DNA of 64,000 nucleotides, from the NCBI RefSeq assembly GCF_019904175.1, contig NZ_CP061913.1:8866001-8930000 (forward strand), read 5' to 3'. Positions 31,576-40,232 of this stretch are shown piece by piece; within the stretch, counting starts at the first letter, position 1, and the number at the start of each line of letters is the position of its first letter. A program made the position numbers and the translations under genes. Under the pieces are notes generated by a model. That model saw nothing but the letters and a program-made list of their open reading frames with translations. It searched no databases and was not told where the DNA came from. The DNA comes from Dactylosporangium vinaceum (GTDB lineage Bacteria; Actinomycetota; Actinomycetes; Mycobacteriales; Micromonosporaceae).

Positions 31576-32394
31576 TCACTCGTCGAACGTGCGCAGCCAG
31601 GCGCTCAGCGCCGCGGCGAGCGCCTCCGGCGCCTCCGCGGGCAGGAAGTGCCCCGGTGCGTCGATCCGCACCGTGGTGAGCGCCGGCAGCTCGGCCCGGC
31701 ACTGCTCGACCTTCGCCGGCGTCACCACGACGCCCGGCGCCGCGTGCACCAGCAGCTTCGGCACCGGCGAGCGGCGCAGATGGGCCCAGCCGGCGGCCAT
31801 GAGCGCGGCGGTGTCGCCCGGCTCCCCCGCGATCGGGATCTCCCGGGTCCACTGCAGCAGCGGGCGGCGGGACCGGGCATCGGGGTAGAACTCGGCGTAG
31901 TCGGGCGCGACCTGCGTGATGAGCCAGTTGTCGTCGAGCACCATCCGCTCGCCCTCGTCGCGGGTCCGCAGGCGCCGGAACACCTCCCGGCCGCCCTCGT
32001 CGAACTCGCCCCAGCTCTCCAGCGGCCGCAGGTGGCCCTCCATGAACGCGAAGCCGCGGACCCCGTCCGGGCGGCGGCGCAGCAGCTCCATGCCGATCGC
32101 CACGCCCCAGTCGTGCCCCACCAGCACTAGGCGCCGCAGGCCGAGCGCGTCGAGAAACGCGTCCACGTACTCGACGTGATCGGCCAGTCGGTACTCCAGG
32201 TCCGGCCGGCCCGAGCGCCCCATGCCGATCAGGTCGGGGGCGATCGCCCGGCGGCCGCCCAGGTCAGCGTGCTCCAGCGTCTTCGCCCACAGGCGGGACG
32301 AGGTGGGGTTGCCGTGCAGGAAGACGACCGGTGGGCCGTCGCCGCCGGTGTCCAGGTAGTGCATGTGACTGCCGAGCACCTCCACGGCAAGCAT
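31576..32394 (-). CDS. Haloalkane dehalogenase (HLD-II type)
   Basis: A 272-residue alpha/beta hydrolase that splits carbon-halogen bonds hydrolytically. The whole catalytic pentad of the DhaA/LinB group is visible: nucleophile Asp95 (GHDWG), halide-holding Asn29 (HGNPTSS) and Trp96, acid Glu119 (FAFMEG), and base His249 (APGHFLP). Further DhaA-like segments are EIPIAGEPGD and RRSPVPKLLVHAAPGVV. ATG 32394 begins MLAVEVLGSHMHYLDTG; there is no good ribosome site, and the GTGs just inside are possible. No cofactor needed. It is divergent from a short hypothetical gene and carries no pathway partners, so the natural substrate is unknown. Confidence 0.9.
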   Translation of the reverse strand: MLAVEVLGSHMHYLDTGGDGPPVVFLHGNPTSSRLWAKTLEHADLGGRRAIAPDLIGMGRSGRPDLEYRLADHVEYVDAFLDALGLRRLVLVGHDWGVAIGMELLRRRPDGVRGFAFMEGHLRPLESWGEFDEGGREVFRRLRTRDEGERMVLDDNWLITQVAPDYAEFYPDARSRRPLLQWTREIPIAGEPGDTAALMAAGWAHLRRSPVPKLLVHAAPGVVVTPAKVEQCRAELPALTTVRIDAPGHFLPAEAPEALAAALSAWLRTFDE

Positions 32395-32433
32395 TCTGCA
32401 AGACGAGCCGTGTTTGCTGAAACCGTGACAGAG

Positions 32434-32805
32434 ATGCGAGTGGTACGGCGAGTCCCGCCGGCGCGTAGGGCGGTCACCAGCCGGGCCCTCGGCTTCTACG
32501 TGTTCGACGACCGGCTGTTCGAGGAGCTGGACTGGTACGAGCTGATCGACCCGGCCGAGGGTGACGAGCACCCGGCGGCGGCCGTCGCGGCGGTGCTGCA
32601 GGGCGGCAGCAAGGCCCGTTTGGTTGGAGTTGCCGCGCCGGGCGGGCGCAGCGACCTCGCCGTTCAGGTGCTCATCGCGCTCGTGGACTCCCTGCGGGCG
32701 AGCCCGGCCCGTAGGCTCGTCGCGGCGCCCGGGGCGCACGACGAGGACGTGCTGCGGCGCGCGGGTTTCGGCCCGTTGGACGGTTCATTCGCCGTGGAGC
32801 TCTGA
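32434..32805 (+). CDS. Hypothetical protein (123 aa)
   Basis: A soluble protein starting MRVVRRVPPARRAVTSRALGFYVF, with an alternative GTG at 32425. It has an alpha/beta pattern: GFYVFDDRLFEELDWYELIDP, AAAVAAVLQGGSKARLVGVAAPGGRSDLAVQVLIALVDSL and ARRLVAAPGAHDEDVLRRAGFGPLDGSFAVEL. The last part looks like the end of a GNAT-type fold (LRRAGFGPLDGSF) without an acetyl-CoA motif. It may be a degenerate acetyltransferase or an unrelated small domain. It precedes the SARP gene by 31 bp on the same strand. Confidence 0.6.
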   Translation: MRVVRRVPPARRAVTSRALGFYVFDDRLFEELDWYELIDPAEGDEHPAAAVAAVLQGGSKARLVGVAAPGGRSDLAVQVLIALVDSLRASPARRLVAAPGAHDEDVLRRAGFGPLDGSFAVEL

Positions 32806-32836
32806 ACTCCCGGCCCGGTGCTTGTCGGAGGGCACG

Positions 32837-35800
32837 TTGGGCCTGCGGTTCCGCATTCTCGGCCCGCTCGAGGTCGAGTCGGACGCCGGCCCGGTCGACA
32901 CCGGCACGCCGAAGCAGCGCGCCGTCCTGGCCATGCTCGCCACCCAGCCCGGCCGGATCGTCTCCGTCCAGCGCCTGATCGACGAGCTGTGGGCCGACGA
33001 GCCGCCGGAGCGGGCGATCGCGTCCCTGCAGGCGTACGTCTCCCGCCTGCGCCGCGCCCTGGAGCCCGGCCGCACCGCCCGTGACCGCTCCGCGGTGCTC
33101 GTCAGCCGCGCTCCCGGCTACGTGCTGCAGGTCCCGGCCGACTCCGTCGACGCCGCCCGGCTGGCCGCGGCCGTGGAGCAGGTCACGGCCGACCCGCACG
33201 CCGCGCTCACCGCACTGACCGCCGCGCTGGAGCTGTGGCGCGGCGACCCGCTGCCCGAGCTGGGCGAGTCACCGCTGGCCCGGGCCGAGCGCGGCCGCCT
33301 GGTCGAGCTGCGGCTGACCGCGCTCGAGCGGCACTCGGAGGCGCTGCTGTCGCTGGGCCGGGCGTCCGAGGTGGTGTACCGCACCGAGTCCGCCCTGGCC
33401 GAGGCCCCCTACCGCGAGCGCCTGTGGGCTCAGCTGATCCTGGCCCTGTACCGCACCGGCCGCCAGGCCGACGCCATGTCCGCCTACGCCCGCGCCCGCC
33501 AGGGCCTGATCGACGAGCTCGGCATCGAGCCCGGCCCGGAGCTGCAGCAGCTGGCCCAGGACGTGCTGCGCCAGGCCCCGCACCTGGCCGGCCCTCCGTC
33601 CGCCGCACCCACCTCCGCGCCGCCGGTGCCTACGTCGGCACCCCCCGCATCCGCCGTCCCCCGCCGCCCGGACATCGCGGCGACGCCTGGCGCGCCGGAC
33701 GACGAGCCCGAGGCGCTCGTCGGGCGGGACGAGCAGCTGCGGACCGTCGATCGGCTCATCGCCGAGGCGGCGGCCGGGCACGGGCGGCTGCTGCTCGTCT
33801 CCGGATCACCGGGCATCGGCAAGACGGCGCTGCTGCGGGAGGTCGCGGCGCGCGGGGCCGGGCGGGGGCTTGTCGGGACCGGGGTCGGGGTGGACGGCGA
33901 GGCGCCGCCGGTGTTCCTGCCCTGGGCGCAGATCCTGCGCGGGATCGCCGGTGGTGAGGGTGCGGCGGGCGCGATGGCCGAGGCGTTCGCGCCCTACGGC
34001 AACCTGCCGGCGGTGCTCGATCCGACGCTCGGTGACGTGCTGCCCCTGGCCGCGGCCGAGCGGATCGCCGATCCCGAGATGGCGCGGTCGCGGCTGCTGC
34101 AGGGGATCGTCGACGGGCTCGGGCGGCTCGCCGGGCACACGCCGCTGGTGCTGGTGCTCGACGACGCGCACTGGCTCGACGCGCCCTCCACGGTCCTGCT
34201 GACGCTGCTGGCCAAGGCGCTGCGCGGGCGGCGGGTGCTGCTCGCCGTCGGCTACCGCGAGGCCGAGCTGGCGGCCGACGCGCCACTGGCCGGGGTGCTG
34301 GCCGAGCTGGTCGCGGCGCCGGCGGCGGTGCGGATGCCGCTGGACGGGCTCGGGCTCGACGGGATCGCCGCGCTGGCGCGGTCGGTGACCGGCGATGCGC
34401 TGCCCCCGGAGACCGTGCTGATGCTCGCCGACCGGACCGGCGGCAACCCGTTCTTCGTCGTCGAGCTGCTCAAGGTGCTGGCGGCCGAGCACACGCTCGC
34501 GCCGGAGCACGTGCCGGTCCGCGTGCAGGAGGTCGTGCGGCGGCGGCTGGCGAAGCTGCCCGGCCAGGTCAATGCGGTGCTCGCGGTCGCGGCGGTGCTC
34601 GGGCGGGACGTGGCCGTGCCGGTGCTGCGCGAGGTCGTACAGATCGACGAGCTCGACCTGTTCGACACGCTCGACACGGCCGTGGTCGCCGGGCTGCTGA
34701 CCGCGACCGACGACCCGGGGCTGCTGCGGTTCTCCCACGACCTGGTCCGGCAGACGGCGTACCAGGACCAGGGCCCCATGCGCCGGGCCCGGCTGCACGC
34801 CCGGGCCGCCCAGGCCCTGCGCGACACCGGCCTGGGCAACGCCGCCCAACTGGCCGGGCACCTGCGGGCCGCGCTGCCGGTCCTCTCGCCGTACGACGTG
34901 GTGCCGGGCCTGACCGCGGCGGCCCGGGAAGCGTACGACCGCACGGCCCACGAGCAGGCCGAGGCGCTGCTGGAAGAGGGGCTCGAGCTGCTGCAGCGGG
35001 TGCCGGCGGGCGAGCGGCGCGACGTGGCCGAGCTCGACCTGCGGATCCGGCTCGCGTACATGCGCCAGGCCAGCGACGGGTACCTGGCGCCGGTCGCGGC
35101 CGAGCAGTACGCGGCGATGGAGCCGCTGCTGATGCGGCTGCGCGGGCGGCCGGTGCTCGACGTGCTGCCGGCGCTGTGGGGCTACGCGTCGTTCCACACG
35201 GCCGCCGGTGACGTGCCGCGGGCCGTCGCCGTCGCGCGGTCCATGGCCCACGGTCCGGGCGATCCGTGGGGGGTCGTCGTGGCCGAGGTGCACGAGGGGC
35301 ACGCGGCACTTACCGAGCTGGACCTCCCCCGGGCGTGCGCGCACTTCGAGAACGCCCTGGACGCGCTGCCGGGCGGGGACCTGCCGGTGTTTCCGATCGT
35401 GAACTGGGACCCGGTCATCGGCGCGCTCGCCCCGGCCGCACTCGTCTGCGGGCTGCTCGGCGAGGACGGCACGGCGCAGGAGCACCTGCGGGCCGCGCGG
35501 GACCGGGCGGGCCGGGTCGGCGAGCTGTTCCTGGACATGTACGTCGCGCACTTCACCGCCGTCGTGGCCGCGGACCGGGACGATCCCGTCGCCGCCGCGG
35601 CCGCCGCCCGGGACACGCTGGCGCTGGCGGAGCGGGGCGGATACCGGGAGTACCAGAGCCTCGCCGGTCTGGTCCTCGGCTGGGCCGAGGCGCGCACCGG
35701 CGACCCGGCCGGGCTGGAGCGGATGACCGCCGCCCGCGCGCACCTGGGCCCGGCGATGAGCCGCTTCGGCCGCCTGGAGGCCCTCTACGCCGACGCGCTG

Positions 35801-36022
35801 CTCGCCGTCGGCCGCCCCGAGCAGGCCGGTGCGGTCGCGGCCGCCGCCCTGGCCGCCGGGCTCCCGGGCCAGAGCGGCTTCGCCGAGCCCGACCTGCGCC
35901 GCATCCAGGCGCTGGCGACCGGCGAGCCCACGGACGCGGCCAGGGAGCGGGCGCTCGCCCTACACCACGCCCACGCCACCGCCCGGGCCGAGCGCACGCT
36001 CGTAGCAGACGGAGAGCTCTGA
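32837..36022 (+). CDS. SARP/AfsR-like regulator with BTAD and STAND-type ATPase domains
   Basis: A 1061-residue regulator starting at TTG 32837, five bases after GGAGG. The N-terminus LRFRILGPLEVES is the OmpR-like DNA-binding domain, and YVSRLRRALEPG marks its end. The bacterial transcriptional activation domain follows to about 245 (DELGIEPGPELQQLAQDVLR). After a Pro/Ala linker an AAA-type ATPase begins (LVGRDEQLRTVDRLIAE), with Walker A GSPGIGKTALL near 325 and Walker B LVLVLDDAHWLD. The C-terminal 500 residues are helical TPR-like repeats. SARP proteins activate secondary metabolite clusters, but none lies here, so its target is unknown. There is no C-terminal LuxR domain. It overlaps the convergent GNAT by 63 bp. 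Confidence 0.9.
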   Translation: MGLRFRILGPLEVESDAGPVDTGTPKQRAVLAMLATQPGRIVSVQRLIDELWADEPPERAIASLQAYVSRLRRALEPGRTARDRSAVLVSRAPGYVLQVPADSVDAARLAAAVEQVTADPHAALTALTAALELWRGDPLPELGESPLARAERGRLVELRLTALERHSEALLSLGRASEVVYRTESALAEAPYRERLWAQLILALYRTGRQADAMSAYARARQGLIDELGIEPGPELQQLAQDVLRQAPHLAGPPSAAPTSAPPVPTSAPPASAVPRRPDIAATPGAPDDEPEALVGRDEQLRTVDRLIAEAAAGHGRLLLVSGSPGIGKTALLREVAARGAGRGLVGTGVGVDGEAPPVFLPWAQILRGIAGGEGAAGAMAEAFAPYGNLPAVLDPTLGDVLPLAAAERIADPEMARSRLLQGIVDGLGRLAGHTPLVLVLDDAHWLDAPSTVLLTLLAKALRGRRVLLAVGYREAELAADAPLAGVLAELVAAPAAVRMPLDGLGLDGIAALARSVTGDALPPETVLMLADRTGGNPFFVVELLKVLAAEHTLAPEHVPVRVQEVVRRRLAKLPGQVNAVLAVAAVLGRDVAVPVLREVVQIDELDLFDTLDTAVVAGLLTATDDPGLLRFSHDLVRQTAYQDQGPMRRARLHARAAQALRDTGLGNAAQLAGHLRAALPVLSPYDVVPGLTAAAREAYDRTAHEQAEALLEEGLELLQRVPAGERRDVAELDLRIRLAYMRQASDGYLAPVAAEQYAAMEPLLMRLRGRPVLDVLPALWGYASFHTAAGDVPRAVAVARSMAHGPGDPWGVVVAEVHEGHAALTELDLPRACAHFENALDALPGGDLPVFPIVNWDPVIGALAPAALVCGLLGEDGTAQEHLRAARDRAGRVGELFLDMYVAHFTAVVAADRDDPVAAAAAARDTLALAERGGYREYQSLAGLVLGWAEARTGDPAGLERMTAARAHLGPAMSRFGRLEALYADALLAVGRPEQAGAVAAAALAAGLPGQSGFAEPDLRRIQALATGEPTDAARERALALHHAHATARAERTLVADGEL

Positions 36023-36442
36023 GCCCACATACACGCCGAAGCGCGGGATCCGGTGGTACCCCTCCCGCTCGTAGAATCGCCGCGCGTCCGGCTGCAACGT
36101 GCCGGTCTCCAGGCGCAGCGTGCCCCAGCCGAGCTGCACCGCCCGCCGCTCCAGCGCCCGCAGCACAGCGGCCGCCACACCGGTGCCGCGGGCGGCCGGG
36201 ACGACGTACATGCGCTTGATCTCCGCGCTCGACGGGTCCAGGCGGCGCAGCGCACCGCACCCGACAGGCGCTCCCGCGCGCGTCGCCACCAGGAACACGT
36301 CGACGTCGGCCGCGCTCGGGTGGTCGCCGGGCTCGTGGCTCTCCCCGCCGTACCGCGCGTCGAGCTCCGCCTCCTGCGCCGCCCGCAGCGCGGCGCCCGC
36401 CGGGTCGTCCCAGGCGCGCTCCTCGATGATCAAGTCGCTCAT
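35960..36442 (-). CDS. GNAT-family N-acetyltransferase
   Basis: A 160-residue enzyme. Acetyl-CoA binding motif A is IKRMYVVPAARGTGVAAAVLRALE (with RGTGVA), followed by LETGTLQPDARRFYEREGYHRIP, the conserved last helix and strand. GCGALRRLDPSSAEIK before it is strand 4. Family members of this kind acetylate small amines or peptides. Its 3' end overlaps the SARP gene by 63 bp, tail to tail. The start ATG at 36442 lies within a region of inverted repeats that may control it. Confidence 0.88.
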   Translation of the reverse strand: MSDLIIEERAWDDPAGAALRAAQEAELDARYGGESHEPGDHPSAADVDVFLVATRAGAPVGCGALRRLDPSSAEIKRMYVVPAARGTGVAAAVLRALERRAVQLGWGTLRLETGTLQPDARRFYEREGYHRIPRFGVYVGSELSVCYERALGPGGGVGVV

Positions 36443-36484
36443 GGGTGGAGCCTACGTTCCACCCGGATCTCCACCCGTGGGTGG
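36443..36484. promoter_or_regulatory. Two inverted repeats at GNAT promoter
   Basis: GGGTGGA (36443-36449) pairs with TCCACCC (36458-36464), and CCACCC-GT-GGGTGG (36471-36484) is a second perfect palindrome with the same core. Four half-sites GTGG/CCAC with regular spacing suggest an operator serving the GNAT and the divergent membrane protein gene at 36521. The binding protein is unknown. Confidence 0.45.
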
Positions 36485-36520
36485 CGGCTCATCGCATCGA
36501 AGATCCCTAACTTCAACGGC

Positions 36521-37033
36521 ATGAACACGACCACGCTGCTGATCGCCGTCGCCGTCATCGTCCTGCTCATGGCCCGCCGGTTCGCCGGAGAGCCGCTGGA
36601 GGCCCGCCGCCTGATCCTGCCGCCGGTCCTGCTGATCGTCTTCGGCGGCTACACGCTGTCCCAGGTGGACTTCGCCGCCGCCGCGCAGCACCCGGCCGTC
36701 GACGGCGCGGTCCTCGGGATGGGCGCCATCGTCGCCGTCGCCGGTGGCATCGTGCGGGGCCTCACCGTGAAGGTGTTCGTGCAGAACGGGCACGTCTGGT
36801 ACCGCTACACGCTCGTCACCATCGGCGTGTGGATCGCCATGGTGGCGCTGCGCGTCGGCCAGCTCTTCGCCGGCCGCGCGCTCGACGCCGACCAGGCCGT
36901 GCTGTCCGCGGGCCTGCTGGTCATCCTCGGCCTGAGCTTCCTGGGCGAGGCCGCGATCATCGGCAAGCGGGCGATCGCGACAGGCGCCCCGTTCGCGCCC
37001 AAGGGTGCCCGCCGGGCCGCCCGCCGCGGTTGA
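36521..37033 (+). CDS. Integral membrane protein, CcdC/DUF1453-like
   Basis: A 170-residue protein with five to six hydrophobic spans: MNTTTLLIAVAVIVLLMARRF, RLILPPVLLIVFGGYTLSQ, AVLGMGAIVAVAGGIVRGL, YRYTLVTIGVWIAMVALRV and LSAGLLVILGLSFLGEAAII. The first two spans and the RRF.GEPLEARRLILPP loop resemble DUF1453 (CcdC-type) proteins. The role is unknown. It sits 11 bp before a sensor kinase gene on the same strand, so it may be an accessory membrane component of that two-component system. The ATG at 36521 was chosen because upstream sequence is non-coding on this strand. Confidence 0.72.
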   Translation: MNTTTLLIAVAVIVLLMARRFAGEPLEARRLILPPVLLIVFGGYTLSQVDFAAAAQHPAVDGAVLGMGAIVAVAGGIVRGLTVKVFVQNGHVWYRYTLVTIGVWIAMVALRVGQLFAGRALDADQAVLSAGLLVILGLSFLGEAAIIGKRAIATGAPFAPKGARRAARRG

Positions 37034-37044
37034 GATACACCGCG

Positions 37045-38160
37045 ATGGCGCAGACTGGTGCGGTGCTGGAGCAGCTCATCACCGAACGCCGCGTGGCCCG
37101 CTACCGCCAGCTGCGCAGCCTGGTGATCCTGATCGTCATCACGATCGCCATGTTCCAGGACGAACCCCGGCCGGGGCTCACCGGCCGGGGCGCCGCCCTG
37201 CTGGCCGCCATGACCGTCGCGTCGGTGGCCTGGGTCATGATGGCGCTGCGGATCGGCGACCCGCGCCGGTACCCGTACGCCATCGGCACCTGCATGGCCA
37301 TGAGCGTCGTGATCACGCTGCTGCGCCACGGCAGTTTCGCCGGCGTGTACGCCCTGGCCGCCGTCACCGTGGCCACGGCCTGCCTGTCCTTCGCCGTCGC
37401 GGCCGTCATGACCGGCACCGGCGCGCTGCTCCTGGCCGGCGCCTACGCCGCCATCGGGGCGCCGCTGGAGACGATCGTCATCTGGTCCGGCGCGATGGTG
37501 GTCCTGCTGCTGCTCGGCACCGTCCGCCGCGAGCGCGAGGGCCGCGCCGAGCAGGACCGGCTCCTGGCCGGCGAGCAGGCCCGCACCGCCGCCCTGGCCG
37601 AGCGGGCCCGCCTGGCCCGCGAGATCCACGACGTGCTCGCCCACTCCCTCTCCGCCCTCTCCCTGCAGCTGGAGACGGCCGCCGCCCTCCTGGAGCGCGA
37701 CCGCGCCGCCGAGGCCGCCACGATCGTCGACCGGGCCGGCCGCCTGGCCCGCGACGGGCTCACCGAGACCCGCCGCGCCGTGAGCGCCCTGCGCGGCGAT
37801 CCCGTGCCGCTGCCGGAGCTGCTGCGCGAGCTGACCGCGGAGCACGAGTTCGCGCTTGTCGGCGAGGTGCGCGAGCTGAGCGCCGAGACCGGCCTGGCGC
37901 TCTACCGCAGCGCGCAGGAGGCGCTGACGAACGTCCGCAAACACGCTCCCGGCAGCCGCATCACGGTGCGTCTGGAGTACACCCCGGACGAGATCCGGCT
38001 GACCGTGCGCAACACCGGCCCCTCGGGCCCGCCGACCACCGGTCTGTCCTCCGGCTACGGCCTGCAGGGCCTGCGCGAGCGGGCCGAGCTGGCCGGGGGC
38101 ACCTTCGAGGCGGGCCCGTGCGAGGACGGCTGGCAGGTGGATGTGAGGATGCCGGGATGA
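37045..38160 (+). CDS. Sensor histidine kinase, NarL-family (HisKA_3)
   Basis: A 371-residue membrane kinase. Five or six spans fill residues 25-160, with no large extracellular loop, so the signal is probably sensed in the membrane. The dimerisation and phosphoacceptor helix is LAREIHDVLAHSLSAL, with His195. The HATPase_c domain has YRSAQEALTNVRKHAPG (N box) and GLSSGYGLQGLRERAELAGG (G box). It phosphorylates the response regulator that starts in its last codons (ATGA overlap). Small-molecule or envelope stress is a common input in this class, but the ligand here is unknown. Confidence 0.93.
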   Translation: MAQTGAVLEQLITERRVARYRQLRSLVILIVITIAMFQDEPRPGLTGRGAALLAAMTVASVAWVMMALRIGDPRRYPYAIGTCMAMSVVITLLRHGSFAGVYALAAVTVATACLSFAVAAVMTGTGALLLAGAYAAIGAPLETIVIWSGAMVVLLLLGTVRREREGRAEQDRLLAGEQARTAALAERARLAREIHDVLAHSLSALSLQLETAAALLERDRAAEAATIVDRAGRLARDGLTETRRAVSALRGDPVPLPELLRELTAEHEFALVGEVRELSAETGLALYRSAQEALTNVRKHAPGSRITVRLEYTPDEIRLTVRNTGPSGPPTTGLSSGYGLQGLRERAELAGGTFEAGPCEDGWQVDVRMPG

Positions 38161-38813
38161 GCATCCGGGTTGTCGTGGCCGACGATCAGACGGCGGTACG
38201 CGAAGGGCTCGCCCTGATGCTGAGCCTGCTCGACGACGTCGAGGTCGTGGGCGAGGCCGCCGACGGCGAGGCCGCGCTGGAGCTGGTGGCCGCGCACCGG
38301 CCCGACGTCGTGCTGATGGACCTGCGGATGCCGCGCCGCGACGGCGTGTCGGCCACCGCCGAGATCCGCGCCACGCACCCGGAGACCCGGGTGGTCGTGC
38401 TGACCACCTTCGCCGACGACGAGCACATCCTGTCGGCGCTGCAGGCGGGCGCGCTGGGGTACCTGACCAAGGACGCGGGCCGGGTGCAGATCGCCCACGC
38501 CGTCCGCGCGGCCGCCGCCGGCCAGTCGGTCCTCGACCCCCAGGTGCAGCAGCGTCTGGTGGCCGCCGCGGTCCAGGGCGGCGGCTCCGCCACCACCGCC
38601 GAGGCGCCGGCCGCCGTGGAGGGCCTGACCGCCCGCGAGACCGAGGTGCTGACCCTGATCGCCGCCGGGCTGTCCAACCGCGAGATCGCCGAGCGCCTCT
38701 ACGTCACCGAGGTCACCGTCAAGTCCCACATCAACCGGCTGTTCGCCAAGATCGGCGTCCGCGACCGCGCCCAGGCCGTCCGCTACGCCTACGAACGCGG
38801 CATCCGCCCGTAG
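38157..38813 (+). CDS. Response regulator, NarL/LuxR family
   Basis: A 218-residue partner of the preceding kinase. The receiver domain holds acidic pocket Asp9-Asp10, phosphorylation site Asp55 (VVLMDLRMP), Thr in VLTTFADDE and Lys in GYLTKDA. The LuxR-type HTH (about 153-210) reads LTARETEVLTLIAAGLSNREIAERLYVTEVTVKSHINRLFAKIGV. It overlaps the kinase stop by 4 bp. It probably regulates a nearby operon; the membrane gene before the kinase is a candidate. Confidence 0.95.
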   Translation: MSIRVVVADDQTAVREGLALMLSLLDDVEVVGEAADGEAALELVAAHRPDVVLMDLRMPRRDGVSATAEIRATHPETRVVVLTTFADDEHILSALQAGALGYLTKDAGRVQIAHAVRAAAAGQSVLDPQVQQRLVAAAVQGGGSATTAEAPAAVEGLTARETEVLTLIAAGLSNREIAERLYVTEVTVKSHINRLFAKIGVRDRAQAVRYAYERGIRP

Positions 38814-39046
38814 GGGCTCGTCCCGCGTCCCGGCCGGCGTCCCGCGTCCGCCGTCCCACCCCAGCTCAGCGCCGGGCTGCCGTCCCGGCGTCCCAAGTTC
38901 ACGGCCATCCGTTGCCATCCCGGCGGCGCCCCTGCCACGGTCCTCATCGCGGTCGATGGAATCCCGTCGGCCGCCCGGCCCGGTACCACCGGGCGTGTCG
39001 ATGACCGGCCGCAACCATCACGGGGGCCGGCAGAGGGGACTGACGG

Positions 39047-40111
39047 ATGACACACCAAGCATCCCGGCGGCGCTGGGCGCGCCGTGCCGTACCACTGGCC
39101 GTGGGAGCGCTGCTCGCGGGCGTCGTGCCGAGCCTGGCCATCCAGAACTGGGCGTACGCGGCCGCGGGCTGCGGCAGCCAGCCGGTGGCCAACAACGACG
39201 ACGGGTTCATCGTCCTGGGTGAGAGCGCACCGCTGCACAAGGCCCCGTACAACGCGTGCGGCGTGTTCCAGACGGTCCCGGCCAACACCAAGATCTGGAC
39301 CTGGTGCACGATCGAGAACGACTACGGCAACACCTGGATCTGGGGCCGCATCGACGGCACGCAGAACCAGGGCTGGATGTACATCGAGCACGCCAAGCAG
39401 GTCGAAGAGGCTCCCACCAGCAACGACGGCTGGTGCCCGGGCGAGGCGCCGGCCGACCCCGACGCCATCGACGGCGCCGACCGCATCGTGGAGCAGGCCC
39501 CGCCGGCCGACGCCGACGACGCGCTGCCCCCGGCCGACTTCGACCCGGCGACCGACGTCGACACCGCCGTGCCGACGGTCGGCGGCGCGGAGAAGGGCGT
39601 CGAGCCGGACGCCGACTACGTGGCGCCCGAGGGCGACGAGGACGCTCCCGACGCGGGGACGAGCACGCTGGCCGCGGCGGCCGCGGCGCTGAAGTACGGC
39701 AAGCCGATCAAGCGCACCAAGGTCATCGCCCGGGCCAAGAACTGGTACAGCCGCAACGTGCAGTACAGCCAGAGCGCCTACGCCTGGGACGTCAACCACG
39801 GCAAGAAGTTCCGCACCGACTGCTCGGGCTTCGTGTCCATGTCGTGGGCGCTGACCTCCAGCCGCACCACCCGGACCCTCGACGGGGTCTCGCACCGGAT
39901 CAACTGGTCCAGCCTCAAGCCGGGCGACATGGTCCTGCGCAGCGGCCACCACGTGCAGCTGTTCGAGAAGTGGGCCAACAAGGCGCACACCCGGTTCTGG
40001 CTGTACGAGGAGGGCAACCCCAACTCGGACATGAACCACTACAAGCTCTACGTCAGCACGGCCAAGAGCAACGGGTTCAAGCCGTGGCGGTACAACAAGA
40101 TCCGCGACTGA
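39047..40111 (+). CDS. Secreted NlpC/P60-like cell-wall protein
   Basis: A 354-residue exported protein. The Sec signal is about residues 1-39 (RRRWARRAVPLAVGALLAGVVPSLAIQNWAYAAA). An SH3-like N-terminal domain contains four Cys residues (ACGVF, WCTIEN). A disordered acidic Pro/Asp-rich linker spans about 140-215. The C-terminal domain has the NlpC/P60 catalytic Cys in TDCSGFVSMSWAL and the His in SGHHVQLFEKW, following PGDMVLR. It is therefore probably a peptidoglycan endopeptidase or amidase, although its core is short and divergent. A terminator follows 18 bp after the stop. Confidence 0.82.
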   Translation: MTHQASRRRWARRAVPLAVGALLAGVVPSLAIQNWAYAAAGCGSQPVANNDDGFIVLGESAPLHKAPYNACGVFQTVPANTKIWTWCTIENDYGNTWIWGRIDGTQNQGWMYIEHAKQVEEAPTSNDGWCPGEAPADPDAIDGADRIVEQAPPADADDALPPADFDPATDVDTAVPTVGGAEKGVEPDADYVAPEGDEDAPDAGTSTLAAAAAALKYGKPIKRTKVIARAKNWYSRNVQYSQSAYAWDVNHGKKFRTDCSGFVSMSWALTSSRTTRTLDGVSHRINWSSLKPGDMVLRSGHHVQLFEKWANKAHTRFWLYEEGNPNSDMNHYKLYVSTAKSNGFKPWRYNKIRD

Positions 40112-40129
40112 CGCCCGCCTCCCCCTGAC

Positions 40130-40164
40130 ACGGCCCCGAATCGTCTCCGACGGTTCGGGGCCGT
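40130..40164 (+). terminator. Rho-independent terminator after NlpC/P60 gene
   Basis: A perfect 11-bp stem ACGGCCCCGAA / TTCGGGGCCGT with a 13-nt loop, followed by TTGTTA. It is one of the clearest terminators in the window. Confidence 0.88.
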
Positions 40165-40232
40165 TTGTTACGGGTCGGTACGGAACGGCCGGATCGGCTA
40201 CATTGCCCACCTACGCACACCACGGGGAAGCA

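Noticed and set aside
32837..36022. Biosynthetic gene cluster suggested by the SARP regulator, the P450 and the sulfotransferase
   Set aside because: No core synthase (NRPS, PKS, terpene, RiPP or lanthipeptide) exists in the window and the tailoring-type genes are far apart and in separate transcription units.
38814..39046. Possible cyclic-di-AMP (ydaO-type) riboswitch before the NlpC/P60 gene, as often found for actinobacterial wall hydrolases
   Set aside because: The conserved core sequences of that riboswitch are not visible; only GC-rich direct repeats of CGTCCCGCGTCC type are present.
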